From: Synanceia verrucosa
Lineage: Eukaryota; Chordata; Actinopteri; Perciformes; Synanceiidae
Direction of reading: 5' to 3'
Length of the DNA: 64,000 nucleotides
Assembly: GCA_029721515.1 (NCBI GenBank)
Contig: CM056559.1
Location: 7,813,001-7,877,000 of the forward strand
The notes under the pieces are model-generated. The model was not told the origin of the DNA. It saw only the letters and a program-made list of their open reading frames with translations, and searched no databases. This document shows positions 24,519 through 35,900 of this stretch, piece by piece (positions within the stretch are counted from its first letter, which is position 1; each line of letters opens with the position of its first letter). The position numbers and the translations under genes were made by a program.

Positions 24519-27500
24519 TTATGTCTTTATGGTTCCTCGGCTCATGATTGCTTTCTTTGTGTTCCTCTCTGGTCTCAGCAGGATTATGTAACATTTTGGT
24601 CCAAACAGTGCCACCAAGAGGCCAAAACTGGATGCCAGGATGGCAAATACCTCCACTGCATCTGCATATTTGCCAGGAGAGTTGACATAAGCAGGAACAA
24701 AGGCCACCCACACAGCACAGAAGATCAGCATGCTGAAAGTGATGAGCTTGGCCTCATTGAAGTTGTCTGGAAGATTCCTTGCCAAAAATGCCAACAGGAA
24801 GCTGACGATAGCTAGTAAGCCTATATAGCCCAGTAGCACTGCAAAACCAACTGTGGACCCAACTACACACTCATAAACTATCTTATCATTGTGGTATTTA
24901 GTGTTTTTATGAGGAACTGGTGAAGCAGAGACAATCCAAGCAGTGCAGATTGCTGCCTGAATAGAAGTAAGAACCATAACTGTCCCTCTCTGCTGCACAG
25001 CACCAAACCACTTCAGACTGGCTCCACCTCCTGGCTTGGAGACCTTGAAAACAGCCAGAACCACCATGGTTTTCACCAGGATGCATGACACACAAAGTAC
25101 AAAACTGATCCCAAATGCTGCATGTCTCAGTTGGCATGTCCACAGCCTTGGGCGGCCAATAAACAACAATGAACAGAGGAAACATAGTTTTAGTGACACC
25201 AAGAGCAGGAAACTCAGTTCTGAATTGTTGGCGCGTACCATGGGTGTACTACGATGATAGATGAAGATTCCCAGGACAACGGCACAGATTAATGTGCCAA
25301 ACAGTGATACGGTTGTCAAACAGATACCCAGAGGCTCACGGTAGGAGAGGAACTCTGTTTTCTTAGGAACACAGTGGTCACGCTGGGAACTGGACCAGAA
25401 ATCCTTTGGACAACTGGTGCACTCCATGGAGTCTAACAAAATGAGGATCAATATTTTTCGAGATTATTATTTTCTTTATATTAAGTATATAGAGGATTGC
25501 TTAAAATTAATACTTACCACTTTCATTGCTGATCTTTCCCTCTGAACAAGGGATGCAATCAAAACAACACATAGGTTGCCCTTTTTTTCTGGCCACACGG
25601 GTACCTGGAGGACAGCTCTCACTGCACACTGACCGAGGTGGCTGTATGAATTGTTAGAGTTTTCATTGATCCACATCCCTTGAGGCTGTTATTTAACTTA
25701 TCGTTGGAAAAAAATCAATTAAATCAATGAGCAGAAATAACCTGTTTGGTTTGAAAGTTCCAGAAAATTTTTTCTTCATCAAGTGTGAGCTCTTCACCTT
25801 TGGCTGACTCTTTAACTTTACCCACATTCTGAATCTTTGTTGTTCCATCAGGGAGCCACAGCCAGTTCATTATATCATATATTGGTAGGGTATCACCATT
25901 TTCATCAAATGACACTTGATCCCCAAAAACTGTGGTGAAGTTTACTTTATCCAAATAATAAATCAGCTTCAATTGTGTGGGAGAAATTAAACAACAGAGA
26001 AACAATAAAACACACAAGATATTTTTTGTTCAAACTTAGCTGGAATTATCAAGTTTAGAGTATGACAAAACACCATGCTGAAATGCAGTGTTTTAAGTGT
26101 TTTAGTGTTTTGCCACTTCACTGCAGTTGTTCCCTACTTTTTTAGATTATTAATGCAACTGATAAAGTGATATCCCACCTGCCATGGCTCCAATGTTTGC
26201 AAAGTGGCACAGCTATATCCACTGAAAGGCCCTCTCCCTGGTTTACAATGCAGCATGTCATCAAGTGCATATGCCAGAGCATACACAGCCTTGTAAATAT
26301 TGTACTCTGGCCTGAGATTTGAAACATCAAACAGCTCACTCTCCACATTATGTAGATCTTCTTGTCCAGTACATAGTGACCCTCCAGCTTCTGCCCAACC
26401 TGCTGGAGGTGGTGCAAATCTACACTGAAATGTGTATTCCCAAAACTGATTGACCTGAAATGTTATTTTTAGAAAAAATGTGTCAACAGAAATAATGAAA
26501 GTGTCACTGCCACAGTTACAGTTTAGATTGAAAGATTAAACTCTCACTATACTATTTCCATAATTGTTTTTGTGTTGATTAGGGTGTATTCTTAAGAGAA
26601 ATTCCCCGAGTCCTGATATTTCTCCTCGGTGGATGGCAATTCCCAGTGTGCCACTCAGGTATGGCATGAAGTGGGTCGTCTGGAGTACATCAACAGATGT
26701 CCAGGCTTCACTGGCCACCCACTGCAGGCCTGTCACATTCTGCCTCACTACCTGTGTATTGAATAATAAGACAAATAATAACTGCCTTTGTGAATTGTGT
26801 TAGTTTGAAAATGCATATGTCTTAAAACAGAGATTAATAAAATTATGTTGTTCTTTCAACCCAACCTCTTCCATGAGTTGATACATGTGAATCTCATGTG
26901 CAAACACCATGACCACGCGAGCTGTTGATTTCTTCATCACATCCACAATTCTCCTAAGTTGTGCAGGATCACTGTCCCAAGGCAAAACCTCTAAGTAGGC
27001 CAGACATCCTCCACCACTGTGAGCCAAGTCTGACTGAAAGGATCGTGCAACATGGAGTCCATAGTCATCATCACTGACCAGAAGACCTGCCCAAGTCCAG
27101 CCAAAGTGTTTTAGAATCTGAACCATAGCACGGACCTAAGAGGAAAGAGAATATACAACATAATTATTTTAGTTATGTAAAAACATGCATTTTATCATGT
27201 CCTTACATAGGAGTTTGTGTCATTGGGGAAAATTATTTTGAAGTTTGCTGTACTTCCTTTAAAACATACAAAGGTATCATTTTTGCAGTTTCACCTGGAA
27301 AGCATCACTTGGGATCGTTCTGAAGAAGGATGGAAACCGTTGCCGATCACTCAGACAGGAACATGTGGCAAAATGACTCACCTGAAAAGAGACATACACT
27401 CTGCACAAAGGTAGTGAACAGTATCTCATGCAAGTTAATGGACACATTAAGAAATATCTGACCTATTTCAAACAGTTTATATGAATCAGATTCATAGACA

Positions 27501-28157
27501 AATCTCACCATGGGCAATCTGAATAACCCTAACACATTGGAGGTGGCTATAGAAAATGTTGAGTAGGAATCACCCACAATACCCAGGACTGGAGGGGACC
27601 CCAAACAGTTCTCCTGTAGCAGAAACCGCTCCTCTTGACCACTGGCCAGCACCAAGGCAGCACGGAATCCAATAACTAGTGCACCACAGTTATCATAGAG
27701 ACTGTATCCCAGAGTGACATTGGGTAGCAGATTGGAGTTTCTGTTGATCTCATCAATAGCAAAGACCATCGTCATAGCTTGCCTGAACCCCTGAATGTCA
27801 AAGCTAAAACACAAAATGTCACAAAGAAACACTGTGAAAAATTTATACAGCATCCTCTATTAATATTATCATTGGCACTCTCATAATTGTACCACTTTAG
27901 TGAACAACTTACCCTTTGCAGTTGGGCTGACTTGGCTCTGAAGTGAACGTCCACTCAGGGAAGACAGAGGTGTAGTGGACCTCAAACAGCCCACCTAGAA
28001 CCACATCGCCAGGCTTGTGTAACCCATTGAGATGAAACTGTTTCTGTAATTTACACATTGAAGAAAGAGAGGAAGACACAAAAAAGAAAAAAGAAGAGAA
28101 CAAAAGCCAGCTCATGTAGACACAGGAGAATAAGTTTGTGTCACAAAATGCCCCCAT
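24519..28157 (-). CDS. OlfC/V2R-like olfactory receptor, gene D, 9 exons, complete
   Basis: Most diverged of the minus-strand receptors. Exons are 28157-27913, 27803-27509, 27381-27295, 27135-26866, 26751-26548, 26454-26179, 25966-25742, 25641-25518 and 25432-24519. They give 2640 bases (879 residues), in frame; exon 7 is one codon shorter than in A-C. The loop motif is GDSYSTFSIATSN, with SDDDYG and ASEAW conserved. The cysteine-rich exon begins PPRSVCSESC and has CCFDCIPC. The 7TM exon remains very close to those of A-C, with the same C-terminus. No upstream in-frame ATG precedes the Met at 28157, which supports the homologous start in A-C. The gene sits at the head-to-head boundary with the plus-strand array. 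Exon 7 uses a weak GTTATT donor. Confidence 0.95.
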
Positions 28158-28206
28158 AATGACTAGCTTTACCTTCACCCCCTTATCCTTCTTGATGATT
28201 ACTTTA

Positions 28207-28213
28207 CTTTATA
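28207..28213 (-). promoter_or_regulatory. TATA-like box of gene D
   Basis: TATAAAG on the minus strand about 50 bases before the start codon, in the position equivalent to the TATA boxes of genes A-C. Confidence 0.5.
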
Positions 28214-29067
28214 GGCAGGTTTATGAAATCCTCTTCATGTCAGTGTCGTCACTCTACCACCTGTCAGGGCATGGTTAGCAGTGTGGGTAGGACATGATGA
28301 TGACGCAAGACGAATATTGAAGTACATGGAAAGGTTTTCAGAAACAAATTAAGGATAAAAAAAACGAACTCGTGGTATTTATTTTAAAACAATTGCAATC
28401 AATTTTGGTGAATTTAAATCTGTCCAATTATGTTTTATTTCTGATCAACATGTACCAGTTCTTTAATCAAGAATGACACAAAGTATTTGTGCTTTAGATA
28501 AAAAATATGAGTATGAAAGGGGGTGTTTTTATTTATTTATTTGTTTTTCAAGTAATGGTTGTGGTCTACTTTGTCAATAATAATTACTGGTGAATGAGCA
28601 GGTGAATAGCAGCTGAGCTCTTGAAAAGAACTGAAAAGTGGATGTTCAAATGGAAATAAATCATATCCCACCAGCAAAATTAGTTAGTACAGCTCCATAT
28701 GACTTGATGGCCTCGTTTCACTGTCATATTTTCACACTAAGATGTCCACTAGGTGGTAGTAGACACCTAGACACCAATGGCACATTGCCCCATGCAATAC
28801 AAATGTGCAGTTTAAATTTGTTTTGGTGGAAGTTGTACGTGGACGCATGCAAAAATGAAATGCAATAAAGGGCAAAAATTACATTTTCCTGAATTTATAT
28901 TCAAGTATTTAATGTTGTATTTCAAACTTTTTCAAATTACCAGAAAAATAATGAACATACTGATAATTTTAGGGACCTCTGTCTGACATAAAGTAGAAGG
29001 AGGGAAAATGCTGGCTGAAAATCTACATAAACCAATGAAAACTTCATGCAAGCCCTCATGCAGACAC
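28214..29067. other. Head-to-head boundary between the two receptor arrays
   Basis: No exon was seen. The left part carries remnants of the gene A-D promoter block (GGGCATGG and a G-rich word near 28268). The right end carries the plus-array 5' block (AAGTAGAAGGAGGG near 28990). The middle is AT-rich with short frames only. Confidence 0.5.
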
Positions 29068-30461
29068 TTTATTGGCCTGATCTTGTCTCTGGGGCTCTGT
29101 GAGCTGAACTCAGCTCTCATCTTGAATGGTTCTGGGGATGGTGGTGAGAAACAAAGGAGTGGGTTTACAGAGGATAGGACTGGGATAAGCACTGAGGCCT
29201 CATTTGTGAAATATAAGCTCCAGGGTAACTACACAACCATGCCTGAGCCACTAAGGTGTACAGGAAGGTTAGTAATAGGAAAAACATACAATATTACACT
29301 GTGTGGGGATACACATTTACACAACGTTTGATTTGTTACAATCATGCTCGAAAGCGGGCGGCACGGTGGTGTAGTGGTTAGCACTGTCGCCTCACAGCAA
29401 GAAGGTACTGGGTTCGAATCCCGGGCCCAGGGCCTTTCTGTGTGGAGTTTGCATGTTCTCCCCGTCTGCGTGGGTTCTCTCCGGGTACTCCGGCTTCCTC
29501 CCACCATCCAAAAACATGCATGGGGATTAGGTTAATTTAAATTGACTAATTTAAATTGATTAAATTGTGAGTGTGAGTGGTTGTCTGTCTCTATGTGCCC
29601 TGCGACGAGGTGGCGACTTGTCCAGAGTGTACCCTGCCTTCCGTCCTAAGACAGCTGGAATAGGCTCCAGCCCTCCCGCGACCCTATGAGGATAAGCGGT
29701 AGATAATGGATTAATGGATGGATGGATGATCGAAAGCATTTGTGTTGAAACTAAATGACTTTGTATATTATAAGACAGTTCAAATTATGTTTAAAGCTAA
29801 ACAAGCCATTCTTCCTGAAGGTGTTCAGAAATATTTTAAGCTTCTGCAAATTAAATATATGTTATGTTGTGCAAACAAGCTTTTGCTTGTGCCTGTTTTG
29901 GTCTCATATGCTTTATGATGGATGTAAAAAAATTTTTTTTGACTTTTTTTGATTTTGACCAAAACAAAATAAACTGAAACTGTTCTGAAACGAAAAAAAC
30001 TGCATTTGGTGAGAGTGTGTTAGGAGAAAATTAGGAGATAAACACAAGATTAGGGTTTAGATTTCATTCATTTTTCATGTGAATTTTATATGTAGTTTTT
30101 GTTTTATTATAGTTGTTAAATATCATCATAATGTATAGACTTCAGTATTAACAGTGCAGCACTGACTCCCGTGAACTGTGCTTCTCATGTGCAGTGTCAG
30201 TGTGCAGTGACAGCTGTTCTCCAGGAATTTATAATATGCTGCAGAAAGGAAAACCCATCTACTGTTATGATTGTATCCCCTGTCCTGAGGGAGAAATTAG
30301 CAATACTACAGGTATTTATTGCCTAATACATACGATTCAACATCAAATATACACAGCTGGATCATTAAAATCTCTTGGTTTTACATTTTTCAGTTTCTCC
30401 TGATTGCTTCCCTTGCCCCAAGGAGTTCTGGCCTAATACAGAAAAAGACTCTTGAAATCAT
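29068..30461 (+). pseudogene. OlfC receptor pseudogene P1 (plus-array type)
   Basis: Exon 1 (29068-29267) keeps FIGLILSLGLCELNSALIL, but the start codon segment is deleted. A second deletion removes the block that encodes the LPAFSMDGDYVIGGVFSIH region in its paralogues. After a SINE insertion, bases 30160-30195 match the start of exon 2 and run directly into the cysteine-rich exon (30196-30311, CYDCIPCPEGEISN). The intervening flytrap exons are gone. The final exon starts after AG at 30393 (CFPCPKEFWPNTEKDS) and hits a stop within about 25 codons; the helices are missing. It cannot encode a receptor. Confidence 0.9.
29356..29729 (+). repeat. tRNA-like SINE-type repeat with target duplication
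   Basis: Starts GGGCGGCACGGTGGTGTAGT, has a B-box-like GGTTCGAATCC, and ends with a GGAT-type tail. TCGAAAGC flanks both ends (29348-29355 and 29730-29737), consistent with a target-site duplication. It lies inside pseudogene P1. Confidence 0.8.
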
Positions 30462-30757
30462 TGTGATTTAATCGTTTTTGGTAACTGTATTATGCATATA
30501 CATTTAACCATACCTGTATACATACAGATAAATGTACATACATATGTACACAGTCCATACACATAGATCTCTATATATCTATAAACCTACATACATAAAT
30601 ACATACTACATACACAAACACACACAAGAAAAGAGGATCCAATCTCTGGAATACATTACGCTGAGGTACAGTAGAGGGAAACATTTTTAGAAGCTTTTGT
30701 CTGAACATCTATATAGGCCCATGAAAACATTGTGCCCTGATGCAGACAACTGAGAGA

Positions 30758-32310
30758 TGGAGACCTCATCTCTCTTTAATGGTCTGATCTTTTCTCCGGG
30801 TCTGTGAGCTGAACTCTGCTCTCATCTTGAATGGTTCTGGGGAAGGTGGTGAGAAACAAAGGGCTGAGTTTACAGAGGACAGGACTGGTGTTGGGATGAA
30901 CACTGAGGCCTAATCTGTGAAATGTAAGCTCCAGGGTAACACTCGTCTACCTGCGTTCTCAAAGGATAGTGACTATGTAATTGGGGATGTTTTGTCCATA
31001 CACCGCTACAGACAGACAATACAGACAGCATAACTCACCACCATGCCTGAGCCACTAAGGTGCGCAGAAAAGAAAATATTACACTGTGTGGGGATAAACA
31101 TGATTGATTTGATTGGTGCTTACAGTCACAAACATATTAAAGCACAGCATTTTTTTATATTTTCAGTTTCAAAAAGTAGCATATGAAAAAAATCTCGTCT
31201 GTTTTATGCTGAAAATATGGTGTTTAACAAATGGTTAAATGTTCAACAGGATGAGAATTTAGTTATTTTTTCACGTTCGTCATGGTGAGTAGACTAAAGT
31301 TTTAACAGTGTTATATGCAGCATTCACCCCTGTGGCCGGCTCTTCTCACACACAATGGTCTTTGCCATCGAGCAGATCAACAACAGCATGGAGCTGCTGC
31401 TGGCATCAAGCTCCAGTTTCAGATCTATGACTCATGTGCCTCAGTGCACATTGCGGTGCACGCAGCATTCTGGCTTTCAAGCTGGCCTGGAGCCGGAGAC
31501 AGCTGCTCTCACTCAGGCATGGTGATGGCTATCATTGGTGACTCTGGTTCCACGCCATCTATCAGTGTCTCGCACATAATTGGGTCTTTTAATATTCCTA
31601 AAGTAAATATTTTGAATTCCTGGCAAACTGTGTGTTTGATAGAATAGTGGCATTTTTCTCTTTCCTGTTAAATAAATACACTGTTGTTGTCCTTTGGGTG
31701 AGCCACTTGGCCACTTGCACATGCCTGTCTGATAAGCAACAGTACCCGTTTCTTCAGAACAATCCCCAGTGATCATGTCCACAAACACTTTGGATGGACT
31801 TGGATAGGAGCTGTCTGGCCAAAATGGTTTTGATGCGTCATTTGATGCCAACGGGGATCAAATGAATGATGAAAAGTGAGAGTGGCAGCACTGAATTGGT
31901 AACAATATGACACTATGATGCATCTTTGCTAGTAGGCCAGGAGTTCCGTATCAACAGGAACCTCACCTGGGTGGAGGAAGGCACATAGGTGTTAGGCTCA
32001 GCTATTGGCTTCTGGGCTGTGCTCGTGTACATCGGCCTACTGGCTGTGTTAGCTGTCCTAGCCTGCAAACTACCAGACAATTTCAGTGAAGCTAAACTGA
32101 TCACCTTCAGCATGCTCATATTCTGTGCCATCTGGATCACCTTTATTCCAGCATATGCCAGCTCTCCTGGGAAGTTCATTGTGGTTGTGGAGATATTTGC
32201 CATCCTGCCTCCAATTTTGGACTAATACTGTATATCTTTGCTCCAGAGTGTTTCATTATATTGTTTAACCCAGAGAAAAACACAAAGAAACATTTAATGA
32301 ACAAAATTTA
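30758..32310 (+). pseudogene. OlfC receptor pseudogene P2 (plus-array type)
   Basis: All coding parts are damaged. The exon 1 homologue (30758-31060) has frameshifts and stops. The exon 2 homologue (about 31317-31610) has a frameshift, then SGMVMAIIGDSGSTPSISVS. The exon 3 homologue (31702-31810) has lost the segment after the SDH equivalent and joins exon 6 sequence near 31816 (SFDANGD). The exon 6 end (31960-31990) joins the middle of the 7TM exon, so helices 1-4 are absent. The remainder (31989-32225, NFSEAKLITFSMLIFCAIWI) ends at an early stop. Upstream (about 30670-30757) the plus-array promoter block with CTATATAGG is still visible. Confidence 0.9.
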
Positions 32311-32807
32311 TCTGAAAACTTTGCAGATTTGGGTAAAATATAAGATGGCAACACACATTCAACAGTCTTCTTCATGTTAACTTAAATATTTGCTTTATTT
32401 TACATTTATTTTTATATTAAATATTTTATTAATTTTGATGTAATTTAGTGAATGGTATTTTTAATTGTTATCATCAACCTTTTTTTTTACAATTTTATCA
32501 TGGGCTAAGAATATAACATAAACTGCATAAATCACAATATAAATGCATGGCTGTCTTTCATAAAACCATAATAATTCTCTATCTGCATTACTTAATATGG
32601 GATTCAACCACACAAACAACCCATTAGGTGTACATTTGTCAATGAGCCAAATGAAAGCAAAAGTGGTGAAAGTAAAGGGCAAAATTATGAAGATATTTGT
32701 TTTTGACAGCATTCATTTTACAAGAAATGGGAGAGACACAATTAGCACGGATTATTCTAGATGTAGCCTATAGTAAAGACTTGAATAAGAGTTCATCTAA
32801 GATTATT
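32311..32807. other. Spacer, no gene seen
   Basis: AT-rich spacer resembling the sequence that follows G3 (58600-59010), so it is the normal 3' flank/spacer of this array. It shows the unoccupied state of the Tc1 site seen after G1 and G2. Confidence 0.5.
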
Positions 32808-32925
32808 GGATAAGAACATCAAGTCCTACAAACCTAGAGTACTGTAAGCTGACGTAGTAGAAGGAGGATCTGAAAATCTATATAGACCCATGACAACATT
32901 ATGCCCTCATGCAGACAGGTGAGGG
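32808..32925 (+). promoter_or_regulatory. Promoter block of gene G1
   Basis: TATATAG (32879-32885) lies 47 bases before the ATG. The block starting ATTGGATAAGA and ending at the ATG is shared by G1-G4 and differs entirely from the block of genes A-D. Confidence 0.6.
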
Positions 32926-35900
32926 ATGGAGACCTTATCTCTCTTTATTGGCCTCATCCTGTCTCTGGGTCTGTGTGAGCTGAACTCAATTCTTGTCTTG
33001 AATGGTTTTTGGGATGGTGGTGAGAAACAAAGGGCTGAGTTTACAGAAAATAGGACTGGTGCTGGGTTAAGCACTGAGGCCTCATCTGTGAAATGTAAGC
33101 TCCAGGGTAACACTCGTCTACCTGCGTTCTCGATGGATGGTGACTACGTAATTGGAGGTGTTTTCTCGATACACTACAAAGTACAGACAATGAAGCATAA
33201 CTACACCACCATGCCTGAGCCACTAACATGCTCACGAAGGTCAGTGGGTGATATGAAGTTGTCAGACCATATACTATACAGGATACTATTATTTATTTCT
33301 TTTTAAATTTCCATAGTGTGCTTACAGTTTTTTTGCCATTTTTTTGCATATCACTGAATTCTGGAAAAAAAATGTATACAATGTTTAGATTTTTAGAAAT
33401 CAAAAAGAGAGTCCAGATACTTAGTTAGTATCTCGAGCACACAATCTGAGCATATAGGCTGTTGTTAATTCTGAAAGAACATCTAATACTGTGTTGTGGA
33501 TTATGTTGTTCAGTTCTCTTGTATTATGATTTTCTGCAAAAAGTGTGAAATATCCTCATTATGTATAAGACTAGAAGTTTGTGTGTGTGTCTGTGTGCAG
33601 TATTAACCCCCGTGAGCTGCGCTTCTCACGTGCAATGATCTTCGCCATCGAGCAGATCAACAACAGCACAGAGCTGCTGCCGGGCATCAAGCTCGGGTAT
33701 CAGATCTATGACTCGTGCGCCGCAGTGCCTGTCGCGGTGCACGTGGCATTCCAGCTTTCCAACGGCCTGGACCCGGTGTTTTACACCAAAGACAACTGCT
33801 CTCAATCAGGCATGGTGATGGCGATTGTTGGTGAGTCTGGTTCCACACCATCCATCAGCATGTCGCGCATCATTGGGCCCTTTAACATTCCTCAAGTAAA
33901 TATTTCACTTTTTTGCAAATAATTTGTTTAATAGGCCATAGTCAAAGCAAGTTTTGATTTCTGTTTGTTCCAATAATAAGGACACAGTTGTCATCCTTTA
34001 GGTGAGTCACTTTGCCACTTGTGCATGCCTGTCTGATAAGCAACAGTACCCGAGTTTCTTCAGAACAATCCCTAGTGATCACATCCAGGCTGACGCGCTG
34101 GCCAAGCTGGTGAAACACTTTGGTTGGACTTGGATAGGAGCTGTCCGGTCAGATTCGGACTATGGCAACAATGGTATGGCGTCTTTCCTGAATGCAGCGC
34201 ACAAAGAAGGAATCTGTGTGGAATACTCTGAATCTTTCTATCGGACCCACCCACGTAGCAGGATCCAGAGGGTCGCTGATGTTATCCGCAGGTTTCTGGC
34301 AAACTGGAAATGTATCTTATGTCTTCTTATATTTACCTAATGAACTAATATCCTGATGTTACTAAGCAAATAGATTCAGTGGGATCAAACCCTAAATGAT
34401 AGCTTATGTTTGTTTTGACTACCTCTATACATACTGTATATGGAAAAATGTTTGCTTATATAAATATAACAATGCATATGATTTCTCTCCAGGTCAACAG
34501 CTGTGGTTATTGTGGCATTTACAGCCCCTGGAGACATGAAATTTCTGCTGGAGGAGCTGTCGATTGAGCCCTCTCCAATTCGTCAGTGGATCGGCAGTGA
34601 TTGGATCACTGACCCCAGCATGCTGAGGTTCAACTTCTGTGCAGGAGCCATCGGATTTGGTATTGAGCAATCTATCATCCCAGGTCTGAAAGACTTCCTG
34701 CTGGATCTCTCTCCCTCTAAAGTGGCTGCCTCTCCAGTGCTGACTGAGTTCTGGGAGGATGTGTTCAACTGCAGGCTGGGAAAAAGTGAGGAAATTTTGC
34801 TGATTTTAAGTGACACACTCAGCTGAATCATTATTACTTTGTTTGTCTGAGTGGAAAAACAGCTGATCTAAAACCAAATCCAAGGTTTTTAATTAAAAAG
34901 GAAATCTATTATTGAACAAAGACATGAATTGAATATAAGATGCATCTCATTACACAGTATAATTCCAGTATGATATTTCAGGTTATGTTTAGACACTGTG
35001 TTGTATTGGGATTTTTTATTCATGAACTATAAACAAAAGAAAGAAAGATAATAGTTGTCATGGCTAAAAAAAACACTCTATCACTGTATATTTTCAGGTG
35101 CAGACACAGAAGAAGGTGTGTGTGATGGAACTGAAGACATAGAGATGACCCTGAACCCGTACACTGACACATCTCAGCTCCGAATCACCAACATGGTGTA
35201 CAAGGCAGTTTATGCAATCGCACATGGCATTCATAATGCAGTGTGTCAGGAAACTAATTATTCAACTCAGTGTGACAAATTCACCAGAAAGGAGCCAAAA
35301 GAGGTCAGAACAAATTAATGAACCCCTCACTGTGCTATTATATAATACTTTTGATGAAATTGAATATAAATTTTAATTTTAATTTTTTAATTTCTTTCCC
35401 TCACTGGCTTCCTTAATTTCATCCTCACAGGTTCTCAATCAGCTGAAGAATGTACATTTTACCCAAAATGGTTATGATGTGTCATTTGATGCCAATGGGG
35501 ATCCTGTGGCTACATACTATGAGCTGGTGAACTGGCAGAAAAGTGAGAGTGGCAGCACTGAGATGGTAACAGTAGGACACTATGATGCATCTCTGCCTGT
35601 GGGCCAGGAGTTCAGTATCAACAGGAACCTCACCTGGGTGGAGGGTGGCACACAGGTAAGGAGCCCCAGCGCAATGATTTAACACATTCAAATTTGGTGA
35701 AAAGGCTACGTGATGTTCCAAAGTTCAGTATTTCAGCATGAAGTTCCCTTAATGGTTTCCAAAAAATCTTTTCCATTCTGAGTTGTGGCATTGGGATACT
35801 TACAAATACAGAATTTCTCAAAGACTGTGACTTAAAAAACACATTTTCATTCCGAACTTAACGAATATCACTGCTTGTTCAGTGCCCCACTGCTTTCTGT

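Noticed and set aside
29008..29067. ATG at 29008 as a start for P1 with a new N-terminus
   Set aside because: The true start segment is deleted, the upstream sequence equals the untranslated leader of its paralogues, and the gene lacks most exons in any case.
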